This document shows, piece after piece, positions 49,300 through 62,649 of a stretch of 64,000 nt of DNA. The DNA is taken from NCBI GenBank assembly GCA_009823395.1, contig CM020515.1, forward strand, positions 10,407,989 through 10,471,988, written 5' to 3'. Position 1 is the first letter of the stretch. Each line of letters begins with the position of its first letter. The translations under genes and the position numbers were made by a program. The stretch comes from Thamnaconus septentrionalis. Lineage: Eukaryota > Chordata > Actinopteri > Tetraodontiformes > Monacanthidae. The notes beneath the pieces are model-generated. The model saw only the letters and a program-made list of their open reading frames with translations. It did no database searches and was not told the origin of the DNA.

Positions 49300-49813
49300 C
49301 AAAAATCACATCTTAAAAAAACATATTATAAAAAAAATGTAAAATAAATAAAAGTTCATGTCTGCCGTGTCACACAACAGCCTGATAATTCCGAAATTTA
49401 ACCGACTCACATAGTTCTAGAACTCAATGACAGGCTCCACTGCGGCATCATATATTCCATGAAAAACCCTGTATACCTCAATCATGTCTCATCTATATCG
49501 CCTATACGCCAGAGTTGGGACTCTCAATCTCTCCTTATAGTTTCAAACCAGGAATCAATTTTGTAGCTCTTCCCTGAAGCCTCCTCAATTTCAGCTTGTC
49601 TGCACGGTCCGAAAGCCTCGCAGGCCACGCCGCACATCCTTAATGCTCCATGTGCATTACAGTGCGAGAACCTGCAAATGAGACAGTTCATCTTGACTTA
49701 ACAAACTACCTGTTGTTTTTCAAGTAATAACCCCTGGGCTTTCCTGCAAATGAGACCTGACAGCACAATTTTGTACAATTTGAGTCCCTTGGCACAGTGG
49801 GCAAAGTGTTTGT

Positions 49814-49844
<31 letters not shown>

Positions 49845-52010
49845 ACCGTAATTGCATAAGCGCGTGCATGTCCCCTTGGCCCGTCCCTTTGGCCGTTTTC
49901 CTAGTCAAATAGAAGTTGAGGCCACGTGACGCGCAAATGGCGGCCAGGCACCGTTTAAATGATGTTATCGCAACGTGTTCGTTTCCGCTCAATCGGTTTT
50001 ACTTAGGCGTCCCCCTCAACTCCCACCACCCCATGTCCTCTGTCATGAGTGGTCCTGCCCTCCCCCGTGCATGCCGATGGAACTGACCGGACGATTTCTT
50101 TACGCAATGTCTCCTTTTTGGCTTTGCTTCCGTCGCAAATTCAAACACCTTCCCATGGTAAGATCCTTTGTCTTCTTGTCACCAACAATGACATATGTGC
50201 ACATACATAAAAAAAATTACATAGGCGTTCTTCTGACCAAATGCCCTTTAGGCCAGTTATTTAGTGCTTTGATAGGTTATTGATTGCAATATGCCTCCAG
50301 CACTGTGGTAGCTTGTAGCGCCGTGGGGCCAACACCTGTGATTGCCGCTTATACCATATCGGTTTATGGATTTGGTAGATGTCAGCAGTTAATGCGGGTT
50401 ATGATCTTACCTTTGAGTACATGGTTGCGCGTCTGACCGAGAATGGTGTACTGACCAATAACCGATGAGCAATCTGCTCTTTTGTGTTAATGAACGGAAA
50501 CATACAATGTCAATAAGCCAGGACGGTGCAGGAAGGGGGGGTCTATTCAGTACCTACTTTGTCTTGAATTCCACGGGGTAAGACAGGGTGAAGTCCCAAA
50601 GACAATACCATGGTGTTGGCAGTTTAGACAGACATAGAATTTGTCCTGTAAGTCTCTGCGGACAGGTGTATGAGGGCTTCCCAGGGGACACAAGTCATCA
50701 CCTGGCAGGGAACTACAGCATGTATTTGGAGTGGAGTTGTTCCACATGCGTATATTAGGGCTGAAGACCACAGAGTTCTGGGTCAAGAACATATCTCCTC
50801 AACACAGGCTGGATCGCACTTTGTTTGGGTGTCACCGCCACGTCAGCGTTCCATTTCTCGCAACTCTCTGGATTTTCATGGTATGGCTGTTTCCCCGTGG
50901 AATACGAGAGTTGTGTGCACGCGGAAGCAGTGTTGGCATCAGGTTGCTTGTGCATCACATCCGGAGTTGTGATGAAATGGGCTTTTCTGGCAGGGGTTGA
51001 GGAAGTTGTGTAGGTTGTTGAAATGTGTGTTTGAGGGCCGAAACCTGCTGCAAGACTAATTGCTAAATGCTACAGCCTCCGAATTTGGTGGATACTGAAG
51101 TTTGAATTCCCAAACCGCACTGCAATACACTGTTAATTCCTGGCTTGAAATGTCTGGATAGAAATAAGGTTAAAAAAAAATTGACGGCAGAATATTCCTT
51201 AAGTGGGAATTTAGCCAGGTGCTAGACACACTGCTGATGCGTAACATCGGAAGAAATGTGCTGACTTGGTTCTCTGCCTCTTGTAGTTAATAGGGACCTT
51301 TGCTTGCACAGATTTTTTTTTCACTCTTCTCCTCCTCATTATTCTCCTCTCCACTCTGTTAACCATCTGTAAGCAAAAGTCAGGCAGATGGAAAGCAGAT
51401 GTTGAAGATAAAGAGAGAGAGAGATGGCAGTAGTATCGGCGCGTGAATGGTGCATAGGCATGGGTTGCATTCAGGGCTTGTATTTTCTCTGATTGTTGTG
51501 CTAAATTGTTGCGTTCTCTACAATGACCTCGACGATGGGCGACCTTCACGGACGCCCTGGTGCTCTTCACCATATCCTGCGTGGTCAACAGATGCTACAT
51601 CAAGTTCGACTTTCTTCTCCCAGCACCAGCTGTAATTCTCAAATATTTCTCGCAGCGTGAAGACTGTCTTCTGTCTCCCTGGTAAACTAAATCTGCACAC
51701 TTTCGACACTGCTTGCCTTCATGAATTTTGCAGGCGCATTGGATCGTAGCTCCTAGCCAACGCTAACCATCAGAGTGCAGCGCTAATGATGTTTACTCCC
51801 GTTGCGGCCCATCATGCTTCTCCTGCCTGCGGTGGTGCTGAACAGCTCACTGAACAGATGAGACGGAGGGGAGGTTGAGCGTCTTAGTAGTTTGTGGTAC
51901 TGAAACAAAGCACCGAAATTCGAGCTGTGTGTGTTGTCCAGTGGGTCTGGATTTGTTGGATACCGGATTCCAGCACCTGCCCCATGACTGCGAGTAGCCT
52001 TGCTAAAACT
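49300..52010. other. Intronic stretch, probably old repeats
   Basis: Compositionally even DNA unlike the neighbouring microsatellite-rich sequence. The 49430-49620 part (GTACCTC-like ATCATGTCTC, CTCAATCTCTCCTTATAG, AGCTCTTCCCTGAAGCC) recalls a common vertebrate interspersed repeat, but I cannot name it. GT tract at 49817-49843. The overlapping frames at 50547-51013 have no recognisable domain. Confidence 0.45.
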
Positions 52011-52070
52011 CAGAGGCGGCAAAAGTATTCACATTCCATACTTCCTAGGTAAAAATATGGATATTGTCAG
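52011..52070 (+). mobile_element. hAT-like fragment, second copy
   Basis: CAGAGGCGGCAAAAGTATTCACATTCCATAC and GGTAAAAATATGGATA parallel the start of the 34765 element. The right side is lost. Confidence 0.55.
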
Positions 52071-52329
52071 GGATCCCCATGAGTCCTGATGGTATTTGAC
52101 TGCAGACTTGGAAGAAAAACTAGTTGGACTAAACGTGAAACTAAGAAATGTCACTGTTGCCTTCTCCCCGTCTGATGCCACTTTGCATCCTCTCAGCCCT
52201 TGTCGCGTTACCTCGCTGTGCCCCATGCATCTTGCACTCATCGGCGAGCCTCGCCAACCTGCAGAGATGAGATCCCGCGGGGAGCCGTCGCTGCCAGTGC
52301 CAATTAATATCAATGGAACCAGTTGAGCT

Positions 52330-55300
52330 GCAATAGCTGACCTTGCTCGCGCCCAAACCAGCCACGGCTGTGCGTTCGCTGTTTATTTTTTTCACTCTTT
52401 ATCCTCAAACGTAGCGCCGGTTGTCATCGGCATACGTACAGCCTTGATGTTTAATCAAAATGAATGCCTTGAACCTTCCTTCGGCCGCGCTCCATTTTTT
52501 TCCCTCATGGTAGAAGCGACGCCCGCGAGTCGCCGCCTTTCAGATGCTATCTCTGCAGCTCAGGCGTTTTAACAGACGCACAGCTTGACTCTCTGCTCTC
52601 CCCTCACGAGCTATCACATCACCTCCGGGGAGGATCGAGCCCGAGCACAGTAGGGACAAAAGTGCCGGAGAAAAAGGCAGCGAGAGAGACGAGAGACTCC
52701 ATAAGACAAATTGACGCTATTTAAACAAATGGAACGACAAGAGCAGGGGAGAAGATTCCTTTTGTTCTCGCTCCTGTCTTGGAACGTTGCAACGGCGCTG
52801 CATTGTGAGCTTCAATGGGTTTCTTTTTTTCTTTTTCCAATTCTTGCGTTCCTGGGATTGAAGTGTGAGATTAAAGAGCGGGGACCCCATTGTTTGGGCT
52901 GAATGGTTAGTAAATGATGGAGGCATCTCTGAACGTTTCATGTCATGTAGCTTGACTACTGCCCTCCCCAACACACACACACACACACACACAAACCAAT
53001 CCCCTCCGTATTAAAACAGTGAGTGTAGTGGATGTTTCAGCAGTATTAATAACTGCATTGTTTCAAACAGCAAAGTGCCTTTACCACATATATTCACTGC
53101 TAGGTGACGGCTTAATATTTATTGCGATGGCATCGATTTGGCATTCGACTAAAGCGTTTCAATGTAAATAGCTGCGTCGCCCCTGCACGGTCGTAGTGAC
53201 ACGCAGCCAGCCGACTGAATAATCAAAGGCGATCACATGACCGGCGCAAGGACACCTTGATGATCGCATCTGCCCTTCACCGCGCCGTGTCTTTCCAGCT
53301 CCGCCTTTTAAAACTCAGCTCACAATAACCGCCGGGGCGCCGATGATCTCCCCCGCCAGCGAACGACGACACCTATGACGGGTGATTCCCGCTGGCAGCC
53401 GTCCGGCCGCTCTTTCATCATTTCGTCGTAGTTTGGAGTTTGGCAGCCGCGGCGTGGCCTCAGATTGCGCCCTCTGCGAGCAGCCTGATTATCAGGCACA
53501 TTAAAATGAGGAAACGGCCATTTCGCCGCGGTAATGACGCCCATCCTTTATTCTCCGTTTGGATCTTCATTAGCCCGACGCTCCACTTGCAGTGAGCCGC
53601 CAGAAGGTGACGGATAAAAAAAACAGCACGCTTCTCGTATGTCCTGAAAGAGGCGGAAGTGGGAGGCAAAAGAGAAATTCAGATTTTCCCAAAATACAGA
53701 CAGCATTTTGTTTGGTCCGAGCCTGCATATGGATTTTACCAGGTCATGCTAGCGGCCTCCTGAGGGGCGCCGAGCTTACCTCGTCCTTCTGCTTCATCTG
53801 TTCCGTCAGTGCCCTTCCTGGTCTAACCAAGCATGAGGAGAGGCAGCGCAGAGGGAATGCAGGGAGAATTTACCGGCTTCCTCTCGTGGCTACGTGTAGC
53901 GCAGAGGCAGAGCTGTGAGCCACCAAAATATAAAGCAATGCATGTTCAGGCCAGTGTGCGTGTGTGTGTTTGTGTCAGGTGGTAATTAATAAAGACAGGA
54001 ACATTGGCTCTCCTGCTGGCCTGACGTGTCTATAGAGACTTGCCTGCAGTCCAAACACTCACACGCACACACAAGCTAAAATTAGGGACAAACTTCTTCC
54101 CAACCACTTCCTTTTTCGGTGAAAAAAAAAACTTTCCCAGACAGTTGAGGGGGTGAAAAAGAACTTTATTTAGGCCGAGCTTTTAATTTAATTTTTGGAC
54201 AAGCCCCTACCTGAATGTAAGAGATAGAGAAAAGGGCCCAATGCATTATTGAGTCTCATCATCCGCTTCATTTCAGACTTGCAGCACATGTGGATTAATA
54301 TTGTAGTAGTCTGACGAGCGGCAGAAGAACTGCTGGGGTGGGAGGTCCTAAAGAGATTTGGTTGGTTTTACAGACTCAGCGTCTTAAAGCCATCTAAATG
54401 AGGCCCAAACACAGTTGACTTGAAGACGAGTGACAAAGCCTGGTTGAGGCGCTGCACCCACTTTGTGCAGTGTGAGTTGGTTTCTCTGAGTGTGCAGAAA
54501 ATCCATACCATCACACAAGCTCCACCCACTCCCAGAGCAATTGAGTGATTCATTCATTTTGTGAGTGGGGCTGGGATACTGAGTGATTTGTTCGTTCACT
54601 GCTCAGGCTTATTGCAGGGAGGGTTCACGACAGTCGAGTGGAAAGCATAAATCAGAGCTGTTGCTTTTGTCGCTGGGCTAATTCAGCCTTTAGCTTTTTG
54701 ATGTATTTATACAAATGTAGTTGGAAATGTTAAGAGGCCTGTTGGCTGGTCTCTTCTTTGCAGTTAGCTAGCTAGCAGTAGCACGGTTAGGCCAATGAAT
54801 AGAGATAATTAATCGTGACTCATAGGTCAGTGAAGTAACTCTGGAGTATTTTAATTTGTTCTGGGCTAATAGTCCGAAGAGGCAACGTGCACGCCCCATA
54901 GCGTCACCCGAAAACTGGAATGTTGCCATCTTGAATGCATCATCGTCATTCTTTGGCCAAAATTCTGAAAATCCGAGGTAAACAGAACGTCCACAAGTTG
55001 CTGTTCAAAAGGGGCATCAGGTTTGATTGTGAATCAGTTTTAACCTTTGCTCTCAACCACCTGGTGAATGATGATGGCCAAAAACAGTTGAGAACAAGGA
55101 GACATAACGGACGCCAAATGGCAAAGTCAAAGTCGCCAGTAGCCTCACCGAAAGAAAAAAAAATGAATCACTCGGGACGGGTGCAGCAGAAAAGCAAAGA
55201 CAAAAGAAACAGCTCAACTTTAATTGGGCAAGGGCGCTTCACGGTGGCTGTCGCCTCTGTTCTTTATTTCATTTTATTTTTTACGTTACTGAGCGAGAAA

Positions 55301-56280
55301 TCGATGCAACCCCGGCAACTCCTTCAACAGCAGAGGTCAATTCTTCAGTTTTGCCTTTTCCCCGATAAACAACAAGCTCAGAAAGGGAGTTTGGGGTGTG
55401 AGTCATGTAGCTGTCACTCACAGGCAGGACTCGTGCTTTGTTGAGGAGGTGGAATGGACTTAGTTCGGTGTTTTGGGCCTGGTCGACTGCCTGCTGCGAG
55501 AGCAGGCGCTGTGTGGGAGCTGTCATAGCAGTCCGACTGGACCTAGGGGGAGAGGGGAGTGGAGGCGGGCTACGGGGTACAAGGAAACTTTGCCAAAATA
55601 TCACATTTTTTACTTTTGGGCATCCACAGGAGACCTGAGTAGCCTCAAAACTTTCTGTGACTGTGACATCACGCTCACCTGACACTTTATTAGGTAGAAT
55701 AAACCCTTTCTATTTGGATTATCTTTGGACTGTTGGACCTCTGGGAATTTATCAGACGGACTGAGCAACTGAGCAGCCCCCCACCACCACCACCACCACC
55801 ACATCAGACAAAAAAAATAGCTCTTCTTTTTTATTGAGTGGCGTTGCAAAGAAATGCTGCCATGTTCCATTCCAAGATCAAAAGACAAAGAGGCTTTTTT
55901 GGGGGGTCTATCGCAGGATACAAAGCCGTAAACAGAAAGTGAGAAAGACGGAGGGACCTCCACCTTTTCTGCCAGAGAATTAGCATCACAAATGGAGCCT
56001 ATTAAGAATTCTTTTTGTTCCCCGGGTTGTCTCGCCCCCTCTCACTCACGTCCGGTGGCACTCGCCTCACTCGTCCGCCTGGCTGTTTTGTTCGGCTTTC
56101 ATGGAAAAAAAAAAAAAGCTCTTGAAGCTCTCGCCTAAATTTGGACGTGTCCGTTCAGGTTCGCGAGTGGACCGAGGACAAACAAGCGTAAAAAGTCAAA
56201 TTTTCAAGGCAGGTTGTTTTGAAATATAGAGTGGAATCCTCCTTTAATCGCTGCCCCCGCTGCCGTTCCCTCCTCTCCCT
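52330..56280. other. Intronic stretch, no feature recognised apart from short repeats
   Basis: Short CA tract (52972-52993), a fish repeat fragment (55673-55697) and a CCA repeat (55780-55801). Two overlapping open frames (54935-55444 on + and 55281-55685 on -) lack recognisable domains. Confidence 0.5.
55673..55697 (-). repeat. Fragment of a common fish interspersed repeat
   Basis: GCTCACCTGACACTTTATTAGG is the reverse complement of the CCTAATAAAGTG..AGGTGAGC word also seen at 38162. Confidence 0.6.
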
Positions 56281-56294
56281 CTGTTTGTTTGCAG

Positions 56295-56487
56295 GGATCA
56301 TGTCGGCCCATTAGACCTCTGCTGAAATATGGATGAAGAGAAGACAGAGCCATGGATCCCTCCTCCAGCTGAGCTCGCCGCTAGCCTCCGCCGCGTCCAT
56401 GGCTACAATGTTTATTCAAGCACACAGACGAAAAAAACGCAGCTTTACATTCGTCGGCACATGAAGTTTGGTTTTATCAGATGTTGA
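56295..56487 (+). other. Exon-like segment with strong acceptor and a 52-codon ORF
   Basis: A long pyrimidine tract ending CTGTTTGTTTGCAG (56294) precedes an ORF beginning ATGGATGAAGAGAAG at 56329 and stopping at 56485-56487. Composition is not repetitive. The protein (start MDEEKTEPWIPPPAEL) is not recognised, and no donor is obvious at its end. Confidence 0.2.
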
Positions 56488-56564
56488 ATGTTTTCAAATT
56501 CAGTCGTGTGACGTCGTTGCCGAGAGATCGGATTGCTTTTTCGGTTATGAAATCCCGCCCACCT

Positions 56565-56727
56565 CACGACAGGAAGGTTGCAGGTTCGACTCCCAGGCTC
56601 TGGGGGCCTTTCTATGTGGAGTTGTGTGAACGTTCTGGATGTGCGTAGGTTCTCTCTGGGCTGGCGACCCTCAGTGCAGGAGAAGCTGATGGATGGATGG
56701 ATGGATGGATGGATGGATGGATGGACA
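56565..56727 (+). mobile_element. tRNA-derived SINE with GGAT-repeat tail
   Basis: B-box-like GGTTCGACTCC (56583-56593), GGGGGCCTTTCTATGTGGAG, GCGTAGGTTCTCTCTGGGC and GCTGGCGACC are followed by (GGAT)n at 56691-56727. This is the same family as the 27.6-kb copy, internally deleted but with its tail. Confidence 0.8.
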
Positions 56728-56877
56728 GACAAATGGATGATGGATTGGCAGACTGATGGAAGGACAGACACATGGACGGACGGACGGATGGACGGACGTT
56801 GGGCGGAGATGATTCGGTTCCTTGTCACAACAGGCCGACTTTGCTCCCTTCAGATGTCAGCAGTTCCGTCCTGTCAC

Positions 56878-56881
<4 letters not shown>

Positions 56882-56913
<32 letters not shown>

Positions 56914-56926
56914 CCTCCCTCCCTCG
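56882..56926. repeat. CT/CCCT tract
   Basis: CT units followed by CCCT units. It is responsible for part of the longest open frame in the window (56578-57489), which is an artefact. Confidence 0.93.
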
Positions 56927-57206
56927 CTCGTCCTTCCTGCTCCCGACGCCGTGCCCCCGTGTCGGGGTTCAGACTTGCGAGAGGCGCCGCGCCGCGCAGT
57001 GACCCGCCAAACTCTCCGCTCCTCATCCATCCATCCTCCTCCTCCTCCTCCTCTTCCTCCTATTTTTATCCTCCTCCTGAATCTTTCCCGCCCTCTCGCG
57101 TCTCTGCTGCCGACTCGTCGTCTTCTTCGCCTCTTCAACCTGAACTCTTAATTATCTCCTTCTGTCTGAGCGTTCAGCCTCCACTTCCTCTTCGTCTCAC
57201 CGGCAC

Positions 57207-57224
57207 TTCCTCCTCCTCCTCCTC

Positions 57225-57290
<66 letters not shown>
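57207..57290. repeat. Compound CTC-CT-CA microsatellite
   Basis: CTC units pass into CT and then CA without a break. A CA tract follows at 57444-57468. Confidence 0.95.
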
Positions 57291-57294
<4 letters not shown>

Positions 57295-57616
57295 AAGTCC
57301 GAGGAAAGTATTGGCTTATATTTCCCATGGCGTCTGCGGTACATTCAGCTTGACTTGCAGCAGCAATGTACTGGAGCGAGTCACCTGCTGCGCCGAGCTG
57401 ATAGGAGAAGGGGGGGACGGGCACGGACGTCTCGCCGGCTGCAGACACACACACACACACACACACAGTGGCTCCGGCGTGGTTGCTGATCGTTGCTCCG
57501 TCTGCTCGCACGCCTTCACTCAGACAAAAAGTGACCCCCGCTGGAGGAGCGGGAGGCAGACGGAGCCCCGAGAAGAAAACACTTATATGTGAATTTTTTT
57601 TTTTTGTGACACTATC

Positions 57617-57626
57617 TCCCTCTCTG

Positions 57627-57681
<55 letters not shown>

Positions 57682-57690
57682 CTCGCTCGT

Positions 57691-57722
<32 letters not shown>
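57617..57722. repeat. Compound CT-CA microsatellite
   Basis: A CT tract, a GCTCGCTCGTG linker and a CA tract repeat the arrangement seen 400 bp upstream. Confidence 0.95.
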
Positions 57723-57724
<2 letters not shown>

Positions 57725-57769
57725 AATTTGCAACTATTCTGCTGCCGGTTGCTGTGGTTACAGGTCATA

Positions 57770-58255
57770 GGCGGGTTTTTGAGAGGTGCTCCAGGTGTCT
57801 GCCTGCCGTGTCAGGATGACTGTGTGGCTGCCACCGTGTCTCCTTCTCCGGCCGCCTGTGCGGAGAGACGGTGAATTTTTTGTTTATTTATTTATTTTTG
57901 CGACAAGGGTCCCCGGAGCTCGTCGACATGGCGCGGCACTTCCTCTAGCGATGGATAAATCATCAGTGCCGCTGTCAAATAAGCCGCAAATTAGAGAGTT
58001 TGTGTTCCAAAAGTGCATATATCTATTTTTTTCCTTTAAATAGAACAAGGCCTGATTGTTATCGCGAGCAGGGTCGGTTAAGAAGCTTGTTTGTTCACAA
58101 TTATTTTTTTCAATCAGCTGTCAACTCAGTCTTACCTTCTTCTTTGAAGATAGTCCACCACCAACCATATTCCACCCATTGTTAGGATTTTTAACGTTTG
58201 TTCCAGATGTCCGAGGAGTAGCTTTATATATTCAAGCTACTGTTATGGGGGGAAG
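57770..58255. other. Intronic stretch, nothing recognised
   Basis: Mixed DNA with TTTA repeats near 57880. No coding, repeat-family or regulatory signal that I can support. Confidence 0.5.
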
Positions 58256-58257
58256 AT

Positions 58258-58520
58258 AGCCCTCTGTTTACAGCCTCCTGCTCAAACTGATGTCGGACTG
58301 TCCACACAGTTCAAAGGGGACAAGAACTAGCCAACGAAAGGGGCAGCCAAGGGTGTTGTAACCTCCACCTAACCCGGGAACGTGATCATACCCTTTGTGA
58401 CATCACAGAGGGCTGTGTTTTGCATTTTAGCACACACACGCAAGTATGCAAGTAAAAGATGGACTGTTTCTCATTTCTGGGGAGCTCACCGACAGGCTGG
58501 AGACACAGGCTGTTGTTAGA
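58258..58520 (+). repeat. Dispersed palindromic repeat, copy 12
   Basis: The tail block AGCCCTCTGTTTACAGCC starts at 58258. The palindrome lies at 58391-58412, followed by GGCTGGAGACACAGGC. It has the same order and similar spacing to the 10.3-kb copy. Confidence 0.75.
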
Positions 58521-58529
58521 AAAAGAGGA

Positions 58530-61500
58530 ACCTTCGATATTGCAGCCGTGTGCTTATCAACAGAGCGTGTGGGTTTCATAAAGACACGTGTGGAACCTCC
58601 TTCTCTCATCATTTTTTTTTTTTTTTTTTTTTTTTTGCGCTGACTGCTGAGCTCTGTCGAGAAAACCCGGCAACGTGCTCGACTTGAATTTCCAAGATAG
58701 CTGAAAAGTGGCTGCAAATCTCGGCAAGTCTGAGCACATGAAGGCTGAAACTGCAGTGTGTGTAGATTTGCCCTCATTTGCATGCGCAGTGTTGCCTCGA
58801 AACGCACCATCCTGTCTTTGCTTTAATACGCGGGGTCAGGGAAAAGTTAATTTAGGAGGAAAAACAATTCGGCTAAACCGGGTCTGTCTGTCTTTGCTTT
58901 TATCTTGTTCCGAGGCGACGTGTTTAATAAAAAGCAATGTTTACTGGTGAATGCAAATTATCTTACAAAGACTCCGATTACACCCCCTCCCCCGAAACGT
59001 CGTTCTCATTCAGATTCGTCTGGGCCCAGAAACAAGGCAAGAAGCAGTCACAGCCAAACCACAATTTGTTCTTATCTGATGGTGGCCAGTTTTATTTTAT
59101 TTTTCTCCCCAACAGGCAAATTAAATGCTTTTTCAATTTTAAACAAAACACGGTGAAGCAAGTGATAGCCACTGATTTTATCCCAGCAGAATCTTAATTT
59201 TTAATAATGAAATTGTTGGAATGGGGAAATGAACATGGCCTGTGCATGGAACCTTATCAACCAGGTGCAAAAAACTGTTCGAGTCGAGCAAGCAAAATTA
59301 CTCACATATTGTCCACCTGCCACTGCGAACGAATCCATATCTGTGCCATGGCAAAATATTCACCTGGAAGCCAGCTGGAGAATTCCCTAAGTCCTTATCT
59401 TAGGTGTGCATCTGTTGGAGAGCCCACAGAGAGCATTCGGAGAGAGGATGCTAAGCCTGGATGATTTGATTTAGTTTCGCTAGCCGGGATGCTAAAGCTT
59501 GCAGCTCCCTACCGGTGCGATGGGCCACACTTGCCACACATCGCTGGCTAGTCGTGGCTAGCAGACGTGCTGTTTGAAAAAAAAAAAAATCTTTTCTAAA
59601 GCCAGTCAAGTCGTCCGTACTCTGATTTTGTTCTTCTTTTAATGTGAAGACGCCATGAAGTGCCGCAGCATGAGCTAATCTCTTTAGCAACAGTTCCTCA
59701 CCACAGTTAGGCTGTAAAACACATGCTGTTATTTCCAGCATCAGCTGTTTATTTATTTATTTTTTTTTGTTGTTCTCTTAATGTAAAAATTACAACTAGT
59801 GCTGATAAAACTGCCGCTACTTTTGCATCCACGCTAATATTTTAGCAGCAGCTCAGTTGATTTGTATTGTTGCTGGCATGCCCCTGGTCTCTCTATCTAG
59901 GAAGACTGCTAATCCTTTCTGGGATCCATGAACGTTAAAACAGCTTGAAAGCCCTGTGTGAAGTGAGTTTTTTGCTGTTTGCACAGAGAATAGCGTGTTT
60001 GTATATTTTCAATTTAAAAGCAAATTTCCAATGCTTTACTCAAAATTTGCTCGACATTGTAAGGAAAGTAAATTAAGCTTTTGACACTATGGCAGAATGG
60101 ACATGATAGAAGGAAAAACAGAAATTAGGCCAAGAATTTGGAGGGTCAGACGGAGAAAACCAGATGGGGAACCAGTCAGACAGAAACTCAGATAAATGGA
60201 GCCATTGATTAATTTGCCCACAAGGCACAGGGAAATTAAGAGGGATAAAACGAGGGTTGGTGTGAGGCGGGAGGGATAGGAGGAGGAGGAGGAGGAGGCG
60301 GGGAGATGTTTGGCGGTTTGCCTTGGCCACTCCATCATTGAGAGGGACACGGGGAGGGTGTTCTGAGAGAGTGAAGGGTGAGACGTTACAGCAGTAAGAG
60401 ATCCCAAACAATCTTGAGGCCGTCTGGTGCCAAGGACACGAGAAGACGTTCTCAAACCCTGGCCGGCCATCACTGCACTCCGACCGATTCATCCCGCAGC
60501 AGATGGAGCCCTCGTAGTGCACTGGAGCCAATGTCAAGACACACTCGTCAAAGAAAGCAACCAATTGTGAAGATTTGGGAGATTAAAAAAAAGCAAAAGA
60601 AAGTAATTCAAAGAGAAAGTAACTCAGTGAGCGAATGGAACCTCGCAAGGCAGCTGATTTAACTCATCTATCTTTGCGAGCTCCAGTGGAAAGGGTCTCC
60701 AAATGGTCTCAAAATTGCACTGGGTGCCCCGACTGAAGACTTTATTGCCAGGCAACATGTTTCCACCTCGCTCCCAGTAGGCTTTGTCAAGAGTTTAGCT
60801 AAACGTGCTAAACTAACCGTAGCGTGCTAGGCTTTTGGTGGCCGCAGTCTGAGTCACAGAGCTCGAAACACGCGTGCTGGGTTAGAAATGACTTCTTAAA
60901 TTTTGCTTCTTGTGTGATTGTTGTAGGCAGTAGTGACGCATCCCTTATTTGTCATTGGTAGAAAGTCAGAAGTCAGAGTTTTTCTGACTTTGCGTGTGTG
61001 TGTGTGTGTGTGTGTGTGCGTGCGCGTGCGCGGAACAGCGAATGACCTATCATTCTGCGTTCTCATTGGGCGGAAGGTACACAAGCCGGCTGCAGTTCCA
61101 CAGTGAGAAGCAGGATGTCATTTTGATTCACGCTGAATGAGACTGATCCTGAGGGTTTTACACACACACACACACACACACACATGCACGCACGTACAGA
61201 TGCAGGCTCTCGGGAGGGGGGGAGTCATGTCAGAGAGTCTCACTGCAAATTACCCAAATCTCATTCAGACATGAGTCACCGTGTTCTTCACAAAGACGCG
61301 AGATGCTCGCCAGACCCCCCGCGTGACTTCTTACCATTGTAAAAGGCGCGCAGGGGGAGTCGCACTGAAAATAGAATTAGGATCTTAAATAATTTACACG
61401 TATAGAAGGCAAATTATTATCTTTTTTCCTCCCTCTCTCGCTCCCCCCTATCTCTCTCTCTCTCTCTCTCTCACCCTCTGTCTCTCTCTCTCCTCTGTGC

Positions 61501-62640
61501 CGGCGGAGCCGCCTTTATTACATGCCGCATAAAAAAAAAAAAGGAAAAAAAAGGGGAAAGAAATGCAACAAAGCTGCGAAGGCACCGGGTGTGCAGGAGA
61601 GAGTACACACAGCAGAGAGCTGTGGCAGATATTGGAACGCTTCCTTCCAGGTCTTTTCCTAATCGCTGCTGAACGACAGCCAGCGGTGATGCGTCAGTCA
61701 GGAGTAATTACGCCGCGCAACCTATTTACGTGCCTTTTAATTGTCTCGCCTTGGTTTATTTTTTATTAGACCACCCCCCGGCGCTACTGTTTCGCTTTAA
61801 TATTTTAAGTGCACCGTGACACTGACATCACTTTGAGATGCGGAGGCTGTTAAAACAATAGATATGTAAACATATCACAGTCGCGTACGCATTTGTTTTT
61901 CAAACGCACAATTTCAAATCAGATGAACGATTAAAGCGGAGGGGCCGTTGAACGGCTGGTGCAGGCGGCGCAGCCCCGCCCGCTCTCCGCCACTGCGCTG
62001 CTTTAATTTGAATTCGCCTCTGCGCTCCGCCAATAACAACGGCTCAGTTCGCCGAGATGAATAAATACCGAGACGCACTCAGGTAACAAATTGTTTCCGC
62101 ACACGCACGACCGCCCTCTAATTTTCGATAATCGGGAAATTTTTTTTGGCCTTGTTGGGTGGGGATGTTCCCCCCCCCCACTGCCCCCAAAAGGTGTGGA
62201 GAGAAACGAGGTGGCATCGCTTTGTGGGTCCTTTCTACCCCCACCCCCACCCCCCCGCCCCCCCTTCTTTTTTGGTCCCTCTAACGCAGCAGCAGCAGCG
62301 CCGGGCGGCAAAACAGGAAGTGAATCGATGGCCGCAGACGGAGGCAGGGAAGAGCGTGTGACGCCGGCGCGTGACGAAATGTGTATTGACAGAGAGAGAG
62401 ACGGGCATAAAAATAGGTAGGGACGTAAAGAAGACAAGTCGGGGAGGGAGGGAGTGAAGAAGAGGGAGGAGGAGGGGGGAGGCAACAGACAGGGAGGTGG
62501 CTGCCTCTGAATCCTAAGGAGATTAAACCTACAGGAGCGAAAAGGTGGTGTTGGTGGGGTGGGGGGGTGGACATCCTCATGGGAACGGGAGATGAGGGGT
62601 TTATGTTCCGAGAGAAGCGTTGGGAAAAAACACACACACC
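58530..62640. other. Intronic stretch with GT/CA tracts and a reverse open frame
   Basis: Poly-T (58610-58636), GT tract (60992-61018), CA tract (61160-61184) and CT tract (61451-61470). A 163-codon reverse frame (60073-60564) has non-repetitive sequence but no domain I know. C- and G-homopolymer-rich DNA at 62160-62570 is low complexity. The AT-balanced 61840-62050 part could be a regulatory element. Confidence 0.5.
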
Positions 62641-62649
62641 CTTCAAATC

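Noticed and set aside
56578..57489. Longest open frame in the window (303 codons, + strand)
   Set aside because: It starts in a SINE, runs through its GGAT tail and then through CT, CTC and CA microsatellites. The product is Asp-Gly-Trp-Met, Ser-Leu and Thr-His repeats.
62003..62635. 210-codon reverse frame
   Set aside because: C/G homopolymers and Pro/Ser/Gly low complexity, with no conserved segment or splice context.
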